DNA from: Ilyonectria destructans
Taxonomy: Eukaryota > Ascomycota > Sordariomycetes > Hypocreales > Nectriaceae
DNA length: 64,000 bases
Direction of reading: 5' to 3'
Assembly (NCBI GenBank): GCA_020740775.1
Contig: JAHEWK010000010.1
Span: forward strand, 1,364,001-1,428,000
A program made the position numbers and the translations under genes. Shown here one piece after another: positions 22,008-32,726 of the stretch. Positions within the stretch are counted from its first letter, which is position 1, and the number at the start of each line of letters is the position of its first letter. The notes beneath the pieces were generated by a model. That model was not told the DNA's origin, made no database searches, and was given only the letters and a program-made list of their open reading frames with translations.

Positions 22008-24016
22008 ATGTCAACATTAAAAAAGGAACGCCTCGAGTCTTTGCTCGCCGAGCTTGGCGCAGATGCGATCCCAGCTGCCGCAGATCTCCCTGCTGTCCAC
22101 ATCCAAAGTCGACCAACCGACATCTATCGTGCTTATGTCGTCGACATCCTGGCAAAGGCAACCGATTGCGAAGCCTCGCTCATCTGCGACGCTGTACAAT
22201 CGTCGAATACGCTTCCACACGGTGACTTTTTATTACCGGTACCCCGTCTGCGAATCAAGGGAAAGAAGCCAGACAAACTGAGCGCCGAGCTTGCAGCAAG
22301 CTTTGATGGACATCCGCTACTCCAAAAGCCAGTGCCTAGCGGGATCCATCTACCGATCTTTTTTGCTCCACGACCTCTCCCACGACTCCTCCTCCCGTAT
22401 ATTTTCCAGCGAGGGAGTTATTACGGACACGACTCGGTCGTTGGCCTCCGTGACCCATCCGCGCCCCACCTCGGCCGCAAGAAGGTCATCGTCGAGTTCT
22501 CATCGCCTAACATCGCCAAGGAGTTCCATGCGGGGCATCTGCGTAGCACCATCATTGGTGCCTACATCGCGAACCTGTACAAGAGCATGGGCTGGGATGT
22601 GGTCAAGGTAAACTATCTCGGCGACTGGGGCAAGCAGTTTGGCCTTCTGGCCGTCGGCTGGGAGCGTTTCGGATCCGAGGCAGAGCTGGCTCGCGCGCCC
22701 CTCAAGCACCTGCTCAGTGTGTACGCTCGCATCAGTGCCCTCTTCAAGCCGGAGCAAGACGCCAGCAAGCGCGCGCGTGACCAAGGTCTTGATACAGCCG
22801 AGGTTGAGTCGCAAGGGCTGTTCGCCGAGCGCAACGCCTTCTTCTCCCGTATGGAAAATGGAGACCTGGAGGCAGTCGCGTTGTGGGAGCGCTTTCGCCG
22901 CATCAGCGTCCAACAGTATGAGTTGATGTATGCCCGTCTCAACATCGAATTTGATGTGTATTCTGGAGAGTCACAGGTTCAAACTGCCTCTATGGAAGCA
23001 GTTGAGAATCTCCTCTGGGAGAAGGGTGTGTACGAAGAGAAAAATGGGTCGTGGGTAATCGATTTCGAGAAGCACGGCTCTAAAGGTCTTGGCTTTGCCG
23101 TCGTGCGTGGACGCACAGGAACCACTACCTACCTCTTGCGAGATGTTGCTGCCGCGATTGAACGAGAGCAACTGTACAACTTTGACAAGATGATCTATGT
23201 CGTCTCCACGGAGCAGGACCTATACTTCAAGCGTCTCTTCAAAACCCTTGAACTCATCGGGCGCGCAGATCTGGCTTCCCGCTTGCAGCACATTAACTTT
23301 GGCAAGGTGGAGGGCATGTCTTCGCGACTCGGTAATGCCAAGTTGCTCGGTGACATCCTCGACCAATCCAATGAAGCAATGCATGAAGTGATGCGCCGCA
23401 ATACCAAGAAATACGCCCAGGTTGTCAATCCGGGGGCGGTTGCTGAAGCCGTGGGCATCTCCGCAGTCATGGTGCAGGACATGTCGGGCAAACGTATCCA
23501 CAACTACGAGTTCGACATGGCCCGGATGACGTCCTTTGAGGGTGACACTGGACCTTACTTGCAGTATTGTCACGCCCGTCTAAATTCCATTTTGCGCAGG
23601 GCAGAACTCACCAGCGCGGATCTTGCTGCATACCTGGCTGACAACCCAGTCGCGCTGGAAACAGATCTCGCCGAGAAACAGCACTGTGTCGACCTTTTGC
23701 GTCTGATGGCCCAGTACCCCGACGTTACCGCTACGGCTCTGGGGAACCTTGAACCATCTACGATATTAACCTACTTGTTTCGTTTGGCACACCAGCTCTC
23801 GTCCTGCTACGACGTGTTGCAGGTTGTAGGAGCTGAGGGAGGTCGAAACGTGATGCTTGCCCGTGCGGCCCTGTACGAGGCAGCTCGCCAAGTGTTGGAG
23901 AATGGGATGAAGTTGCTTGGGTTGAGCCCTGTCGAGAGGTATGACCCTGTTGCTCTTACTAGTCGCTCCCGTTCTTGGCATGGCGATCTTGCGCTAACCG
24001 TTGATCTAGGATGTAA
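22008..24016 (+). CDS. arginyl-tRNA synthetase
   Basis: A class I aminoacyl-tRNA synthetase of about 645 aa that charges tRNA-Arg. Exon 1 is 22008-23938. A 71-bp intron (23939-24009, GTATGA to ATCTAG, branch GCTAAC) splits the codon before the last residue, and the terminal exon is only 7 nt (24010-24016). It restores the C-terminus PVERM that ArgRS enzymes normally have. Visible parts are an N-terminal Arg-S additional domain (DIYRAYVVDILA), the HIGH motif as EFHAGHLRSTIIG (near residue 172), VNYLGDWGKQFGLL, the KMSKS-equivalent GMSSRLGN (near 434), DTGPYLQYCHARL, and an anticodon-binding DALR domain (RNVMLARAALYEAARQVL). No transit peptide is obvious, so the cytosol is likely. It may be a second ArgRS copy in an accessory setting; that needs the rest of the genome. 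Confidence 0.93.
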
Positions 24017-24751
24017 TGCTGAACTTCAGCCATGGTAGAGCAATGGTGCGTGGTAGTTCGGCTTATTATGGAGAAGTGCGGGCTAGACATGGGGTTTTTA
24101 GCGTCTTACATGATGTTCTCCTTCGTGGGCCAATAATCATGGCCATTGAGACATTGAATACTAATTATTTGCGACATTCGTTGTGTCAGGAGATGGAGAA
24201 ACGCTGGAGGATTTTTGATCTGAAGGACTCGGCCACAGGTCTACCGCCGTTGAACGCTCAATCCACTCTGTTTCGACCAGTTTCAGCGAAACATTAGCGG
24301 GCCAATCACCCAAAAATAAGGAGCATATTCCTCTATGCTCCATCACCTCCACGTAGTGCTGAGGGCGGTGCTTAATGCAAATTCTCAGTGGGCTCTAAAT
24401 ATGCATGCGTATTGCCTTGGCTGAAAGCAAGTTTACTACCGGTTTTATTCATGTCTTAGACATCTATCTGCTAATTGTAGGTACACACGCAGTAAGCACA
24501 GAGCACGGCATGAAGCTCGGCGCAGATGCAGCCACAGCCAAGCCAAATGCGGAACATCTCCACGCCGGGCTGGCCAATGGGGAGCTCCAAAGCTCGGGCT
24601 GGTGCCTTGCCACTGGCTCCCGTCGCATTTACCAGCGCCGGACGCGGGATGAATGCTGACGCCTAGATTCATCCTCAACCACTTCCCCGAGGGCTCTTCA
24701 GTTGCACACGAAGCTTCTGTTGCGACTCACATCCCATTTTAACACATCGCC
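24017..24751. other. intergenic
   Basis: This separates the ArgRS 3' end from the thioesterase promoter. Nothing else is supported. Confidence 0.55.
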
Positions 24752-25738
24752 ATGTATTCTTCCTCGCTGCTCCCGCTGGCCACGGCTGCTCTCGCGCTCG
24801 CCGCTCACTCGCATGCGGCTCGCACGGCTGACGACGATTTCGACGACACTCCCCTGCCGCTCGTCATCTGGCACGGCCTCGGCGATGCCTTCAACGCCGA
24901 CGGCATCAAGCAGGTAGGCGCCCTGGCCGACGCGATCCACCCGGGCACTTTTGTGTACACAATCGCCCTCGGCGCCGACGCCAACGCGGACCGCCAGGCC
25001 ACCTTCTTCGGCAACGTGACCGCCCAGCTCGACTCGGTCTGCGAAGCGCTGGCCGCCCACCCCATCCTCTCCACGGCCCCCGCCGTCGACGCCATCGGCT
25101 TCTCCCAGGGCGGCCAGTTCCTGCGCGGCTACGTCGAGCGCTGCAACTTCCCTCCCATCCGGAGCCTGGTCACCTTCGGCAGCCAGCACAACGGCATCAC
25201 TAAGTTCCGCGACTGCGGCGGCACCGACTGGCTGTGCAAGGGCGCCATGGCCCTGCTGCGCTTCAACACCTGGAGCAACATGGTCCAGTCGCGCCTCGTC
25301 CCTGCCCAGTACTACCGCGACCCGCAAGACTACGACTCCTACTTGGAGAACTCCAACTTCCTTGCTGACATCAACAACGAGCGCGAGCTCAAGAACGCCC
25401 AGTACAAGGAAAACATTGCCAAGTTGACCAACTTTGTCATGTACATGTTTGAGGACGACACCACTGCCATCCCCAAGGAGTCGTCCTGGTTCGAAGAGGT
25501 CAATGGCACCGAGATCACCCCTCTGCGTGCCCGCAAGATGTACCAGGAGGACTGGATCGGCCTCCGCGAGCTCGACCGCAAGGGAGGTCTCAAGTTCCGG
25601 TCTGTCACCGGCGAGCACATGCAGATTACTGAGCAGGTCCTCAACGACACCATGATCGACTTCTTTGGCCCTTACAAGAGAAGCTTTGATTCTGATGCCA
25701 CTGCCCCTGATGCCGTCTTCGAGTCTGAGGAGCTGTAG
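24752..25738 (+). CDS. palmitoyl-protein thioesterase
   Basis: A single-exon gene of 328 aa for a PPT1-type alpha/beta hydrolase that removes palmitate from S-acylated proteins in the vacuole or lysosome-like lumen. It begins with a signal peptide (MYSSSLLPLATAALALAAHS). The fold markers are PLPLVIWHGLGD, the nucleophile elbow GFSQGGQFLRGY (Ser near 117), VTFGSQHNGI, the Asp in DDTTAIPKESSWF (near 235) and the His in GEHMQITEQVL (near 288), so the triad is complete. The GGTDWLCKGA segment with paired cysteines is typical of PPT1. Potential N-glycosylation sites (NVT, NGT, NDT) fit a secretory protein. Confidence 0.93.
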   Translation: MYSSSLLPLATAALALAAHSHAARTADDDFDDTPLPLVIWHGLGDAFNADGIKQVGALADAIHPGTFVYTIALGADANADRQATFFGNVTAQLDSVCEALAAHPILSTAPAVDAIGFSQGGQFLRGYVERCNFPPIRSLVTFGSQHNGITKFRDCGGTDWLCKGAMALLRFNTWSNMVQSRLVPAQYYRDPQDYDSYLENSNFLADINNERELKNAQYKENIAKLTNFVMYMFEDDTTAIPKESSWFEEVNGTEITPLRARKMYQEDWIGLRELDRKGGLKFRSVTGEHMQITEQVLNDTMIDFFGPYKRSFDSDATAPDAVFESEEL

Positions 25739-25928
25739 GTTTGTTACTGTATTCATTGTGATTTATGTTGGGAATATGCTTTGGAATCGAATTAGAGTGT
25801 ACATGGGAATCATGGGTCAGGCTAGCGTGTAAACACATCATCAATAACAATCTGCAACGCAAAGTCTGCAATTCTATGTATTTTCCACCCTTTCAACGCC
25901 CAACACCAGTGCCTGATTATGCGAGGTA

Positions 25929-27115
25929 TCAATCCATAGCCTTCTTTGCCACCACCTTCTGCTTTCGAAGCCTGCTCTTGCGGTCCGAAATCTGCTTGTC
26001 CAGCTTGTTGTCATCGCCCTCGGGCAGCGGCAGCTGCTTCTTGGCCTTCTTCTTGGGCGCGGGCGACTCAGCCTCCGAGGTGCCGTCAAGCGACTTCCTC
26101 TTCTTGCCAATGTTGGCCTTCTCGGCCGCCTTGATGGCCTTGGTCTCCTCGTCCTCAGCGATGACGTCCTTGTCGTCCAACCAGAGCTCATCGGTCAGCC
26201 AGATGGGCAGGGCGGTGGACTCGGGGCCCTTGATGTAGATGCTCTTCATGTTCCGCCACTTCTGGGGAACCCACTTCTCGACTAGGGCGGTGGCCACGGC
26301 CTCGACGTTGGCGGCGACTTGCTCGGGTGTCCAATTGGAGTAACCGACGCGGACGGCGGTGTTGGTTGTGGGGGCTAGGCTGACGAGGGCTGAGCCGAGA
26401 GCCTTCTCAACCTCCTTGGCAATGTCGGCGGGTGTGCCGGCGTTGACGGTTCCCTCCGTCTTCGTTCGCTTCGCCCGCTTGCCGTCCACCTTGGGGGCCT
26501 TGGCCTGCAGCACCACGGGGATGGGTCGCTTCTGTGTAGTCTTGAAGAAAGTCTTGCCGAGTACCTTGGGTAACCGGTTGATGATGCGGTCGTCGCCGAG
26601 GAAGATATCGTGCTCCGCAAAGAGCTTCCTCTGTGCCTCGTACTGACCGTACTTGGCCTTGAGCTTGCCAAAGTCGATGACTCGGGTGATGCGCTTGGAG
26701 AGCTCAGCGGGGAACTCCTCCGAGGCGACAATTTCCTTGTAGGCACGCTGGGGCTCGGCAGTGATGAGGCAGATGGTGGTCGACTCGTCGGTGTTGAGAG
26801 AGTGCGGCAGCGCAATCTTGCCGGGCTGGAGGCGGGCCTTGTCGGCGATGTGGCGCTTGGTGGTCAAGGTCAACCAGATGGGGGTCTCGAGCGGCTCATC
26901 GTCATCCTCGAGGAGGTTGCGCTTGGTGGCTTCCTCCTGCTTCTGCTTGGACGCCTTCTTGATGTGTGCCAAGAGAGCCTTGGAGGCTTTCAAGGTCTGC
27001 GGGTTGGTCAGCGACACGATCGACGAGCTATCAAGGCGACAACACAAACCTGGTCGGGATTAATTGAGGCCAGGGCAGAGGAGCCAGCGGCAACAACATC
27101 TTTTGAGGGCGCCAT
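25929..27115 (-). CDS. ribosomal L1-domain ribosome-biogenesis protein (Cic1/Utp30-like)
   Basis: A nucleolar-type protein of about 377 aa with a ribosomal L1 fold. Exon 1 (27115-27050) encodes MAPSKDVVAAGSSALASINP plus DQ. The intron 26997-27049 (GTTTGT to CCGCAG, branch GCTGAC) is phase 0, and exon 2 (26996-25929) continues TLKASKALLAHIKKASKQKQ. L1-like sequence includes TPIWLTLTTKRHI, GKIALPHSL, TRVIDFGKLKAKY and RIINRLPKVLGKTFF. The tail is rich in Lys/Ser with nuclear-localisation-like runs (KKRKSL, PKKKAKKQ). The L1 family in fungi includes Cic1/Nsa3 (60S assembly) and Utp30 (90S); the sequence alone does not decide between them. Confidence 0.82.
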
Positions 27116-27446
27116 TGTCGCGATCGCAAAATGTCTGTTTGATGGAGAATCTCGAGATCTTTTGATAGTGGGGGCTCTTATCAGTGCTGGAAAATCCAAA
27201 TTTTTTCTACGGTCGGTGGTTGGGCGACCGGAATATGCAAGCGCCGAGCTCCGGTCTTGGCATTTGGCGCCACTCGGCTGGAGACTTTCGGCCCACTTGT
27301 CTCACTGACGGCATCACAAAGGCACCACCTCCGGAGACAAAATATACACAGCATCGTGCGAGTTCAACATCCCTGCAACTTGGTGACTGATTTTCTGTGT
27401 CAAGTTGTACCTGGAACCCAAATTTTGTAATACTTGCATTTCGGTG
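27116..27446. promoter_or_regulatory. bidirectional promoter region
   Basis: About 330 bases between the divergent start codons of the L1-family gene and the Zn2Cys6 regulator. No specific site can be called. Confidence 0.5.
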
Positions 27447-28601
27447 ATGGCTCCGACAGCACAGGACAAACAGGACACCCATAGGCGGGCCTCTTGTGAG
27501 CAATGCAGTGGGTCCCAACCCCCAAACCAACTTGACTACCTACTTTCACTGCTGACTGTAAAAGGACAAAAGAAGTTGAAATGTGACGGAGGGTATCCAG
27601 AATGTGGAAGGTGTGTTAATGCCGATGAATCTTGCAAATACTCTGCGCGTCGGCCCATGGGCCGGCCCAAGAAACGAAAGGTCCAGGAGGAGGAGGATCA
27701 GGCCAGTGCCACGACAAGTAATGACACCCCTCCGTCATCGGGCGAAAGAGAAACTGTCAATGATTTGAGTGCGGGGATGGACTTTAGCGGGCTTGAGTTG
27801 TCACCTCAAGCCGCGTTTGATTCGGGCATCGGTTCAACTGATTGGGGGTATGTCGATTCTCGCCCTCACTTCTCCGCAGCGACTGTTGTCTAACTGTATT
27901 CCAGATGCGACACTAGTGTCTCTGTAGGCACAGATCCAGCACTCCTAGGTATGGGCAACTCATCTGGGAAGCCGTCCTGCTCTTGTCTCGCAAGTCTCTA
28001 TCTGTCCTTAGAGGAGATGCGGTCCGCAGACATCACCCCGTTTACGTCCGGGCTAGCCCAGCTTCGGACAGTTACTGGGAGAGCGGCAACCATTCTTGAG
28101 TGCCAAATCTGTCCAGGCGAGTTCGTTTGGGCCATGCAGAACTCCCAGTTGCTGAATACCCTACTTGTCTCGATTGCGGAGACTTATCGGAGACTTGTTA
28201 AGTTCATCGAGGAGGAGGCCCAACGGGCAATCAACAACAACGAATCCAAGACATTTTTCATCAGCGAAACTCGGCCGGGAAATCCAGAGATGGAGATGAG
28301 AGATGGAAGCTACATTCCTCCGAGTTTTCCTCTCAGTCTCAGTCCCGAGAAGTGGGAGTTGCTCGCAAAAGAAGTCGTGAAGGCGGACGTTTTTGGCTCG
28401 TCCCATTCGACTTTCACTTCTTTCGCGACTTTACTGCAGTTGATGGAAGACAGACAATTAGGGTGGCACTCGGGTGCCTTGCCATCGTGCATCAGTGTGG
28501 GACATCACCTCCGTCACCATGCACCCGACAAGGAACCTATGTGTGTGAGGGTCGTTAGGCACACAAAAAGTCTCATCAACCAGCTTTCACTTGACAGTTG
28601 A
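27447..28601 (+). CDS. Zn2Cys6 transcription factor, AflR type
   Basis: A cluster-type regulator of about 346 aa. Exon 1 is 27447-27507, exon 2 is 27565-27847 and exon 3 is 27905-28601. Both introns are 57 bp, GT-AG with CTGAC/CTAAC branches, and phases close. The first intron lies inside the zinc cluster; splicing gives ASCEQCRTKKLKCDGGYPEC then GRCVNADESC, a complete C-x2-C-x6-C-x6-C-x2-C-x6-C. A basic linker follows (RRPMGRPKKRKV). The C-terminal part resembles the AflR regulatory domain: CSCLASLYLSLEEM, ILECQICPGEF, NTLLVSIAETYRRLVKFIEE, and RQLGWHSG near the end. Proteins of this type usually control secondary-metabolite clusters. No biosynthetic enzyme lies alongside, only an MFS transporter at 30.2-31.6 kb, so its targets are unknown. 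Confidence 0.85.
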
Positions 28602-29049
28602 GAGTCTCTGCCATAAATCGTCGAGTCAGACCGACGGAAATTTTCCAAGATATGGGCGCAGTTAACACTTCGAAGACGCTCTACCCCTGAAATATTGGGT
28701 GCTGTGGGCTGTGGGCTGTTCTTTGTCAATTTTTGCAGTGCCTTGATTCAGAAAATTCGAGAGCCTCCGAAACGATAGTCTAACAAGTCTTCGTGAATTG
28801 TCCTCATTCTCGATCTACAGACCTGACCAGGGGTGCACCACAACTGCCGAGCTGTATTTGAGCAACATGTAGAAGGATTGAGATGCTCACGCACCACCGG
28901 AGAGGTTTATTGTTAATTTAAGCGAAACGGTAATGAACTGGGCTTATTATCCTTATCATCTTATTTTCATGGAAAAATAATAGCTGAAGGGATTTATTGT
29001 TCTTAGTTTAATTCAATAGGTGTGTGTGCGAATAGCAATACTCCCTTTT
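28602..29049. other. intergenic
   Basis: A+T-richer spacer between the regulator and the zinc-knuckle pseudogene. No gene is seen. Confidence 0.5.
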
Positions 29050-29560
29050 TTACAGACATACTGGCCTTAGGCCCAGGTCGACACACCATCCATTGCGGTA
29101 TCGGCGGGAGGAGCACCACTGCTCCCCCTCCCCCCCCCCCCCCCGGCCCAAGTCCTTCTCCTGGCACCCGCCCCCGGTGCCCTCCTCCTTCTGGCTCCTT
29201 TTCTTCTTGGGACGCCGGGGCTTTTTCACCCGGTTACTGGCCTGGGCCCCACCACCCTAGCATCGAACTGTTAGTATGGCAAATCATAAATACAAGAGGA
29301 GGCTGAGTACTTACCATCACGAGGGTGGTGCCCAGAGGGAGGAGGGCCGAGCCCCCGACCAGGATGGTCATTGTGTTGGCTATAGAGGATTAGTATGACA
29401 ATGTTGTCAATACAGGTAGGGAGGCTACTTACGTTGGTGCCGGCACACCTCTGGCCGGTGGCCCACCCGCCCGCAAAAGCGGCAGGTGCCTTCTGGCTTG
29501 CCTCTTCCATTGTCCTAGGACTGGCTGGCGCCGCCTCCGGGGCTGGCGCCGAGGGAGTAA
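29050..29560 (-). pseudogene. diverged copy of small CCHC zinc-knuckle gene
   Basis: The minus strand repeats the exon plan of the gene at 37458-38061. A zinc-knuckle exon (29514-29433) reads GTCRFCGRVGHRPEVCRHQ, a C-x2-C-x4-H-x4-C motif. A 65-nt exon (29379-29315) reads PNTMTILVGGSALLPLGTTL. A last exon from 29256 reads RPKKKRSQKEEGTGGGCQEK. Both introns in this part keep GTAAGT donors. A run of 15 C on the plus strand (29130-29144) shifts the last exon out of register: with 14 it would read on to GAPP-type sequence matching the paralogue. Upstream, the Ala/Pro-rich region is in another frame than the knuckle, and no start codon is convincing. It is probably dead, though homopolymer length can be an assembly error. 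Confidence 0.6.
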
Positions 29561-30161
29561 CACTCCCTCGTAAGGCTGGCTGGTGTGGCCAGATTGGGTG
29601 GAATTGAGTTGTTCGCGGGGATGTAAGAAGGAAAAAGAAGTCAGCCGCAGCGGGGACAGCGAGAATTAAATACCCTAGTGGCCGTGAGTCAAGGCCGGAA
29701 GCCGAACACGCCGGACCCGGGGACGGCAGTGATTCATGGCCGGGGGTAAGGACGGGCCGAGCGCGGATGGTGAGGTTCTAAGGCCAGCATCGCGATGAGG
29801 TGTCTCGAGACGAAGCGTTCTCGAACTAAGATACGCGCATAGAAAGAGCAGGCGCGAGTTAGCTGTGGCGAGGAGGGACTATGTAGCTTCTGATGAGGAA
29901 GAGCGATGGTGGTCCTCCCCCTTGGTAGTCAAATGGAGGGTTTGGTGGAGAGTTGAAGTTTCTATAACTTTGTACAAGTCAGAATAATAGAATAACAGAC
30001 CTCCTTAGCCATTGTCATTCCCCTAAACAATAAAAAAGAACCATAAGCCTCATTAGGCATTATTCTTCACTAAAAATAAGGAAAATAAGTCTCAACTATC
30101 AGTATTCCCTTTAAAATTCAAGTTTCATCGTCTCATCATTTCCAAGATATATTACTGTTGG
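29561..30161. other. intergenic
   Basis: Sequence upstream of the zinc-knuckle pseudogene and 3' of the MFS gene, ending in an A+T-rich stretch near 30010-30130. No gene is seen. Confidence 0.5.
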
Positions 30162-31640
30162 TTAACTGCCTCTCGCTTGACGCCATTTCTCTCCATGAAT
30201 CGTTAATAACCATATCATGAACCCAGTCACCGAAATAAACAGACCAGAAATCGTACTGAACCAGCCGACCCCAATAGTCTGAATCGCCGGCAAACACACA
30301 GCAGTTCCCGCAGCAGCGAACAGGAATCTTGACAAATAATTCCCAGCCACAACCACAGAGCTCTGCCCCTTGTCTTGCATCACATCGATACAATACGTGT
30401 TAAGACTCGGCATACAAAAGAGCTGCGCAAAACCTTGCAGAAACATGACGATGACCACAAAGGGGATACCCCCAAACCTTTTCTCCACGCTCCATCCATA
30501 CAGAATCATGCATGCCGGCACTACCACGATCATGACCAGTATTGACGCCTTGAGACGATCCTCAGGAACTCTGCGTCCTCGCTTTTCAATGTTCCGGGCA
30601 ACCGTATAATCCGACCAGCGGCCGCCGAAAAAGCTGCCAACGAGGTATCCTCCTCCTGGGGCTAAGTAGAAGAGAGCACCCTCGAGTGGTGATGTGAGGT
30701 CGAATCGTGGGTTCAAAACGTGTCGAATCGGTGTGAGTAATGAATACTGATTCCAGATAAGGGCGGAGACTGCCAAAGCGGTGATCCAGAGGTTCGGGTA
30801 AATAACCAAGGGTCGAATTACCATCATCGGGTTGACGATGATCCCCAGCTCGATAACAAAGTTCCAGACTCCTCCTTCGGTGCTTATCGGCTTCAGTTCG
30901 TGGATCGTCTCAGGTAGAAGAAATACCACCAGTACTGTGGCCAAGCATGAGAGTCCAGTCAGAATCCAAAAAATGACCCTCCACGATGTGAACGTAATGA
31001 CAACTCCACCGAGTAAAGGCGCCATGGTTGGGCCAACCAAGATACCCGATAGAAACCAGCTCAGAGCCCGTCCACGTTCAGTCGGAGGATAAATATCTCC
31101 GATGACAACTGAACCCACGACTAGATACGCCGTCCCTTGGAAGGCGGTGAGCATACGGAAGGCGAAAAAGGCAGCCAAGTTGGGTGCCGCCGCTGTCCCG
31201 ATGCTGCAGAATATGAGCATCACACTGCAGATGAGAAAGATCCAGCGGCGGCCGAAATAGTTGGAGAGTGGGCCCCAGAAGATGGGGCTGATAGCCATGA
31301 AGACGAAGAACATGGCATTCGAAATGTTGATGATGACACTGGTGGTTTCAAAAGCCAAGGCAATCTCGGGAATGGCTACGAGGAGGGCTGTCGAGCTAAT
31401 GGGGGTAACGAACCCGCAAAAGCAAAGAGTGACGACTATCCCAAGCTTTCGCATTGGGCTAAATCGACTGTAAACATCGACTGTCTGGTCTTCCATGACT
31501 GTCTGCCCCTCCTCTCGGGCGTCGTTGTTCTGGGGTTGGCTTGAGCCTATCGGACCCTCCAACTCTGTCGCTTCAAGTCGGGTTGAAGATCGAGCCTCAA
31601 CTCTCTCACCGCTTCCTTCATGAGCCGATTCTTCGGGCAT
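30162..31640 (-). CDS. MFS transporter, DHA1-like drug:H+ antiporter
   Basis: A single-exon major facilitator of 492 aa. A polar N-terminus of about 65 residues precedes twelve hydrophobic segments, starting LGIVVTLCFCGFVTPISSTA. Family marks are the loop 2-3 motif as GPLSNYFGRRWIF (canonical GxLaDrxGrr), RMLTAFQGTAYLVVGSVVIG and IYPPTERGRALSW. These are followed by GPTMAPLLGGV (motif C-like, GPxxgPllGG), SWRVIFWILTGLS and FLLPET. The second half has a long charged loop around RNIEKRGRRVPEDRLKAS. DHA1 members export drugs and metabolites at the plasma membrane; the substrate is not deducible. It lies near the AflR-type regulator, transcribed towards it. Confidence 0.9.
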   Translation of the reverse strand: MPEESAHEGSGERVEARSSTRLEATELEGPIGSSQPQNNDAREEGQTVMEDQTVDVYSRFSPMRKLGIVVTLCFCGFVTPISSTALLVAIPEIALAFETTSVIINISNAMFFVFMAISPIFWGPLSNYFGRRWIFLICSVMLIFCSIGTAAAPNLAAFFAFRMLTAFQGTAYLVVGSVVIGDIYPPTERGRALSWFLSGILVGPTMAPLLGGVVITFTSWRVIFWILTGLSCLATVLVVFLLPETIHELKPISTEGGVWNFVIELGIIVNPMMVIRPLVIYPNLWITALAVSALIWNQYSLLTPIRHVLNPRFDLTSPLEGALFYLAPGGGYLVGSFFGGRWSDYTVARNIEKRGRRVPEDRLKASILVMIVVVPACMILYGWSVEKRFGGIPFVVIVMFLQGFAQLFCMPSLNTYCIDVMQDKGQSSVVVAGNYLSRFLFAAAGTAVCLPAIQTIGVGWFSTISGLFISVTGFMIWLLTIHGEKWRQARGS

Positions 31641-32726
31641 GGTTGATTAGTCGGTGGTTCAATCAAGTGGCTTCTCTGATGTTTCGAATAGTCCCTATCC
31701 GAGTGTTCAGGCCACCTTGGGTGTGATCAAATCTCGGCGGTGGCAATTGCTCAGGTACTTTGAAATTCCCCTGTCGCTGTTGACCATCACAAAGATTCAG
31801 TAGGATGGAAAGGAGAGTTCGATAACGCACAGTCAGAATGGAACTGTGACAGGTGCTCCATCCTAATAAAGAAGGATCTGCTCCGCAAATCGCTTAACAT
31901 CTTCCATTCTGATTTGTTCTTCGGCAAAGCAACGCGATATCGGCGGATTGTGACTATTCCCGTCGGCGAAGATGAAAAAAACTACCGAGACTCCACTCAA
32001 GTGCTACTCAAGTGGGTAAACTACTACGCCCTTGTCCGGAAACAAGTCCGGGGATATGTGGGTTCTGATGTCAACTGATTTAATGTCACTCTCATTGGGT
32101 CTTATCACCTTCCATAGAAATGGGAGTCCTTTCTCACAACTCGTCCGCATCTTGCTATGATTGTTATTTTAATAGTGCATCCCGCTGCCGAATTCTTGAT
32201 GCATGTCACCCGCTGGCTAATTAGGGCTGCCGTCAATTCCTAATCAGACGTACGGGGACTTTCTTTGGGATTAAATTTTATTTATACTTCATAGAGAAAT
32301 ATTTCCTACGACGTGGCACTTAGATAGAGCTAGTTCTGGGTAGTGAAGGAGATAAAAGTGATTGAAAGAATGGTCGAGAGTGCCACATCCCTCCAGACGC
32401 CTAAAATGCCTCATGGGAAGGAATACTACATATCTTGACACGGGTGGGCTAAAGTATTCATCTCGATCATACGTTCCCTCGCCACGATAAAAATTCGGTT
32501 CCCCAGCATGCAACAGTTTAAAATTGAGCATTTCACGCGTAGGGTTCAAAACCCAGCACCTCGGAATCCAAAGAAGCCACGATAACTTGTAAGATCGTTT
32601 CAAGTAGATTATTTATTGCGTATGCTCCAAGCATCAACCCCGGACGTCAAACTTCATTGATGTGCTTGCATAGGTTCCCTAGTTGATATTACACCAAAAG
32701 CTTCATCACAGCCTACATTAAGCCAT
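31641..32726. other. intergenic
   Basis: Promoter side of the MFS gene and the 3' flank of the membrane-protein gene, including a T/A-rich stretch near 32270-32300. No gene is supported. Confidence 0.5.

Noticed and set aside
24752..25756. Long 352-codon open frame on the strand opposite palmitoyl-protein thioesterase
   Set aside because: Shadow of the GC-rich thioesterase gene; Val/Leu/Glu-rich with no motifs.
29101..29160. Poly-C tract as a possible structural or recombination signal
   Set aside because: Better explained as a Gly-codon run in the last exon of the zinc-knuckle copy.
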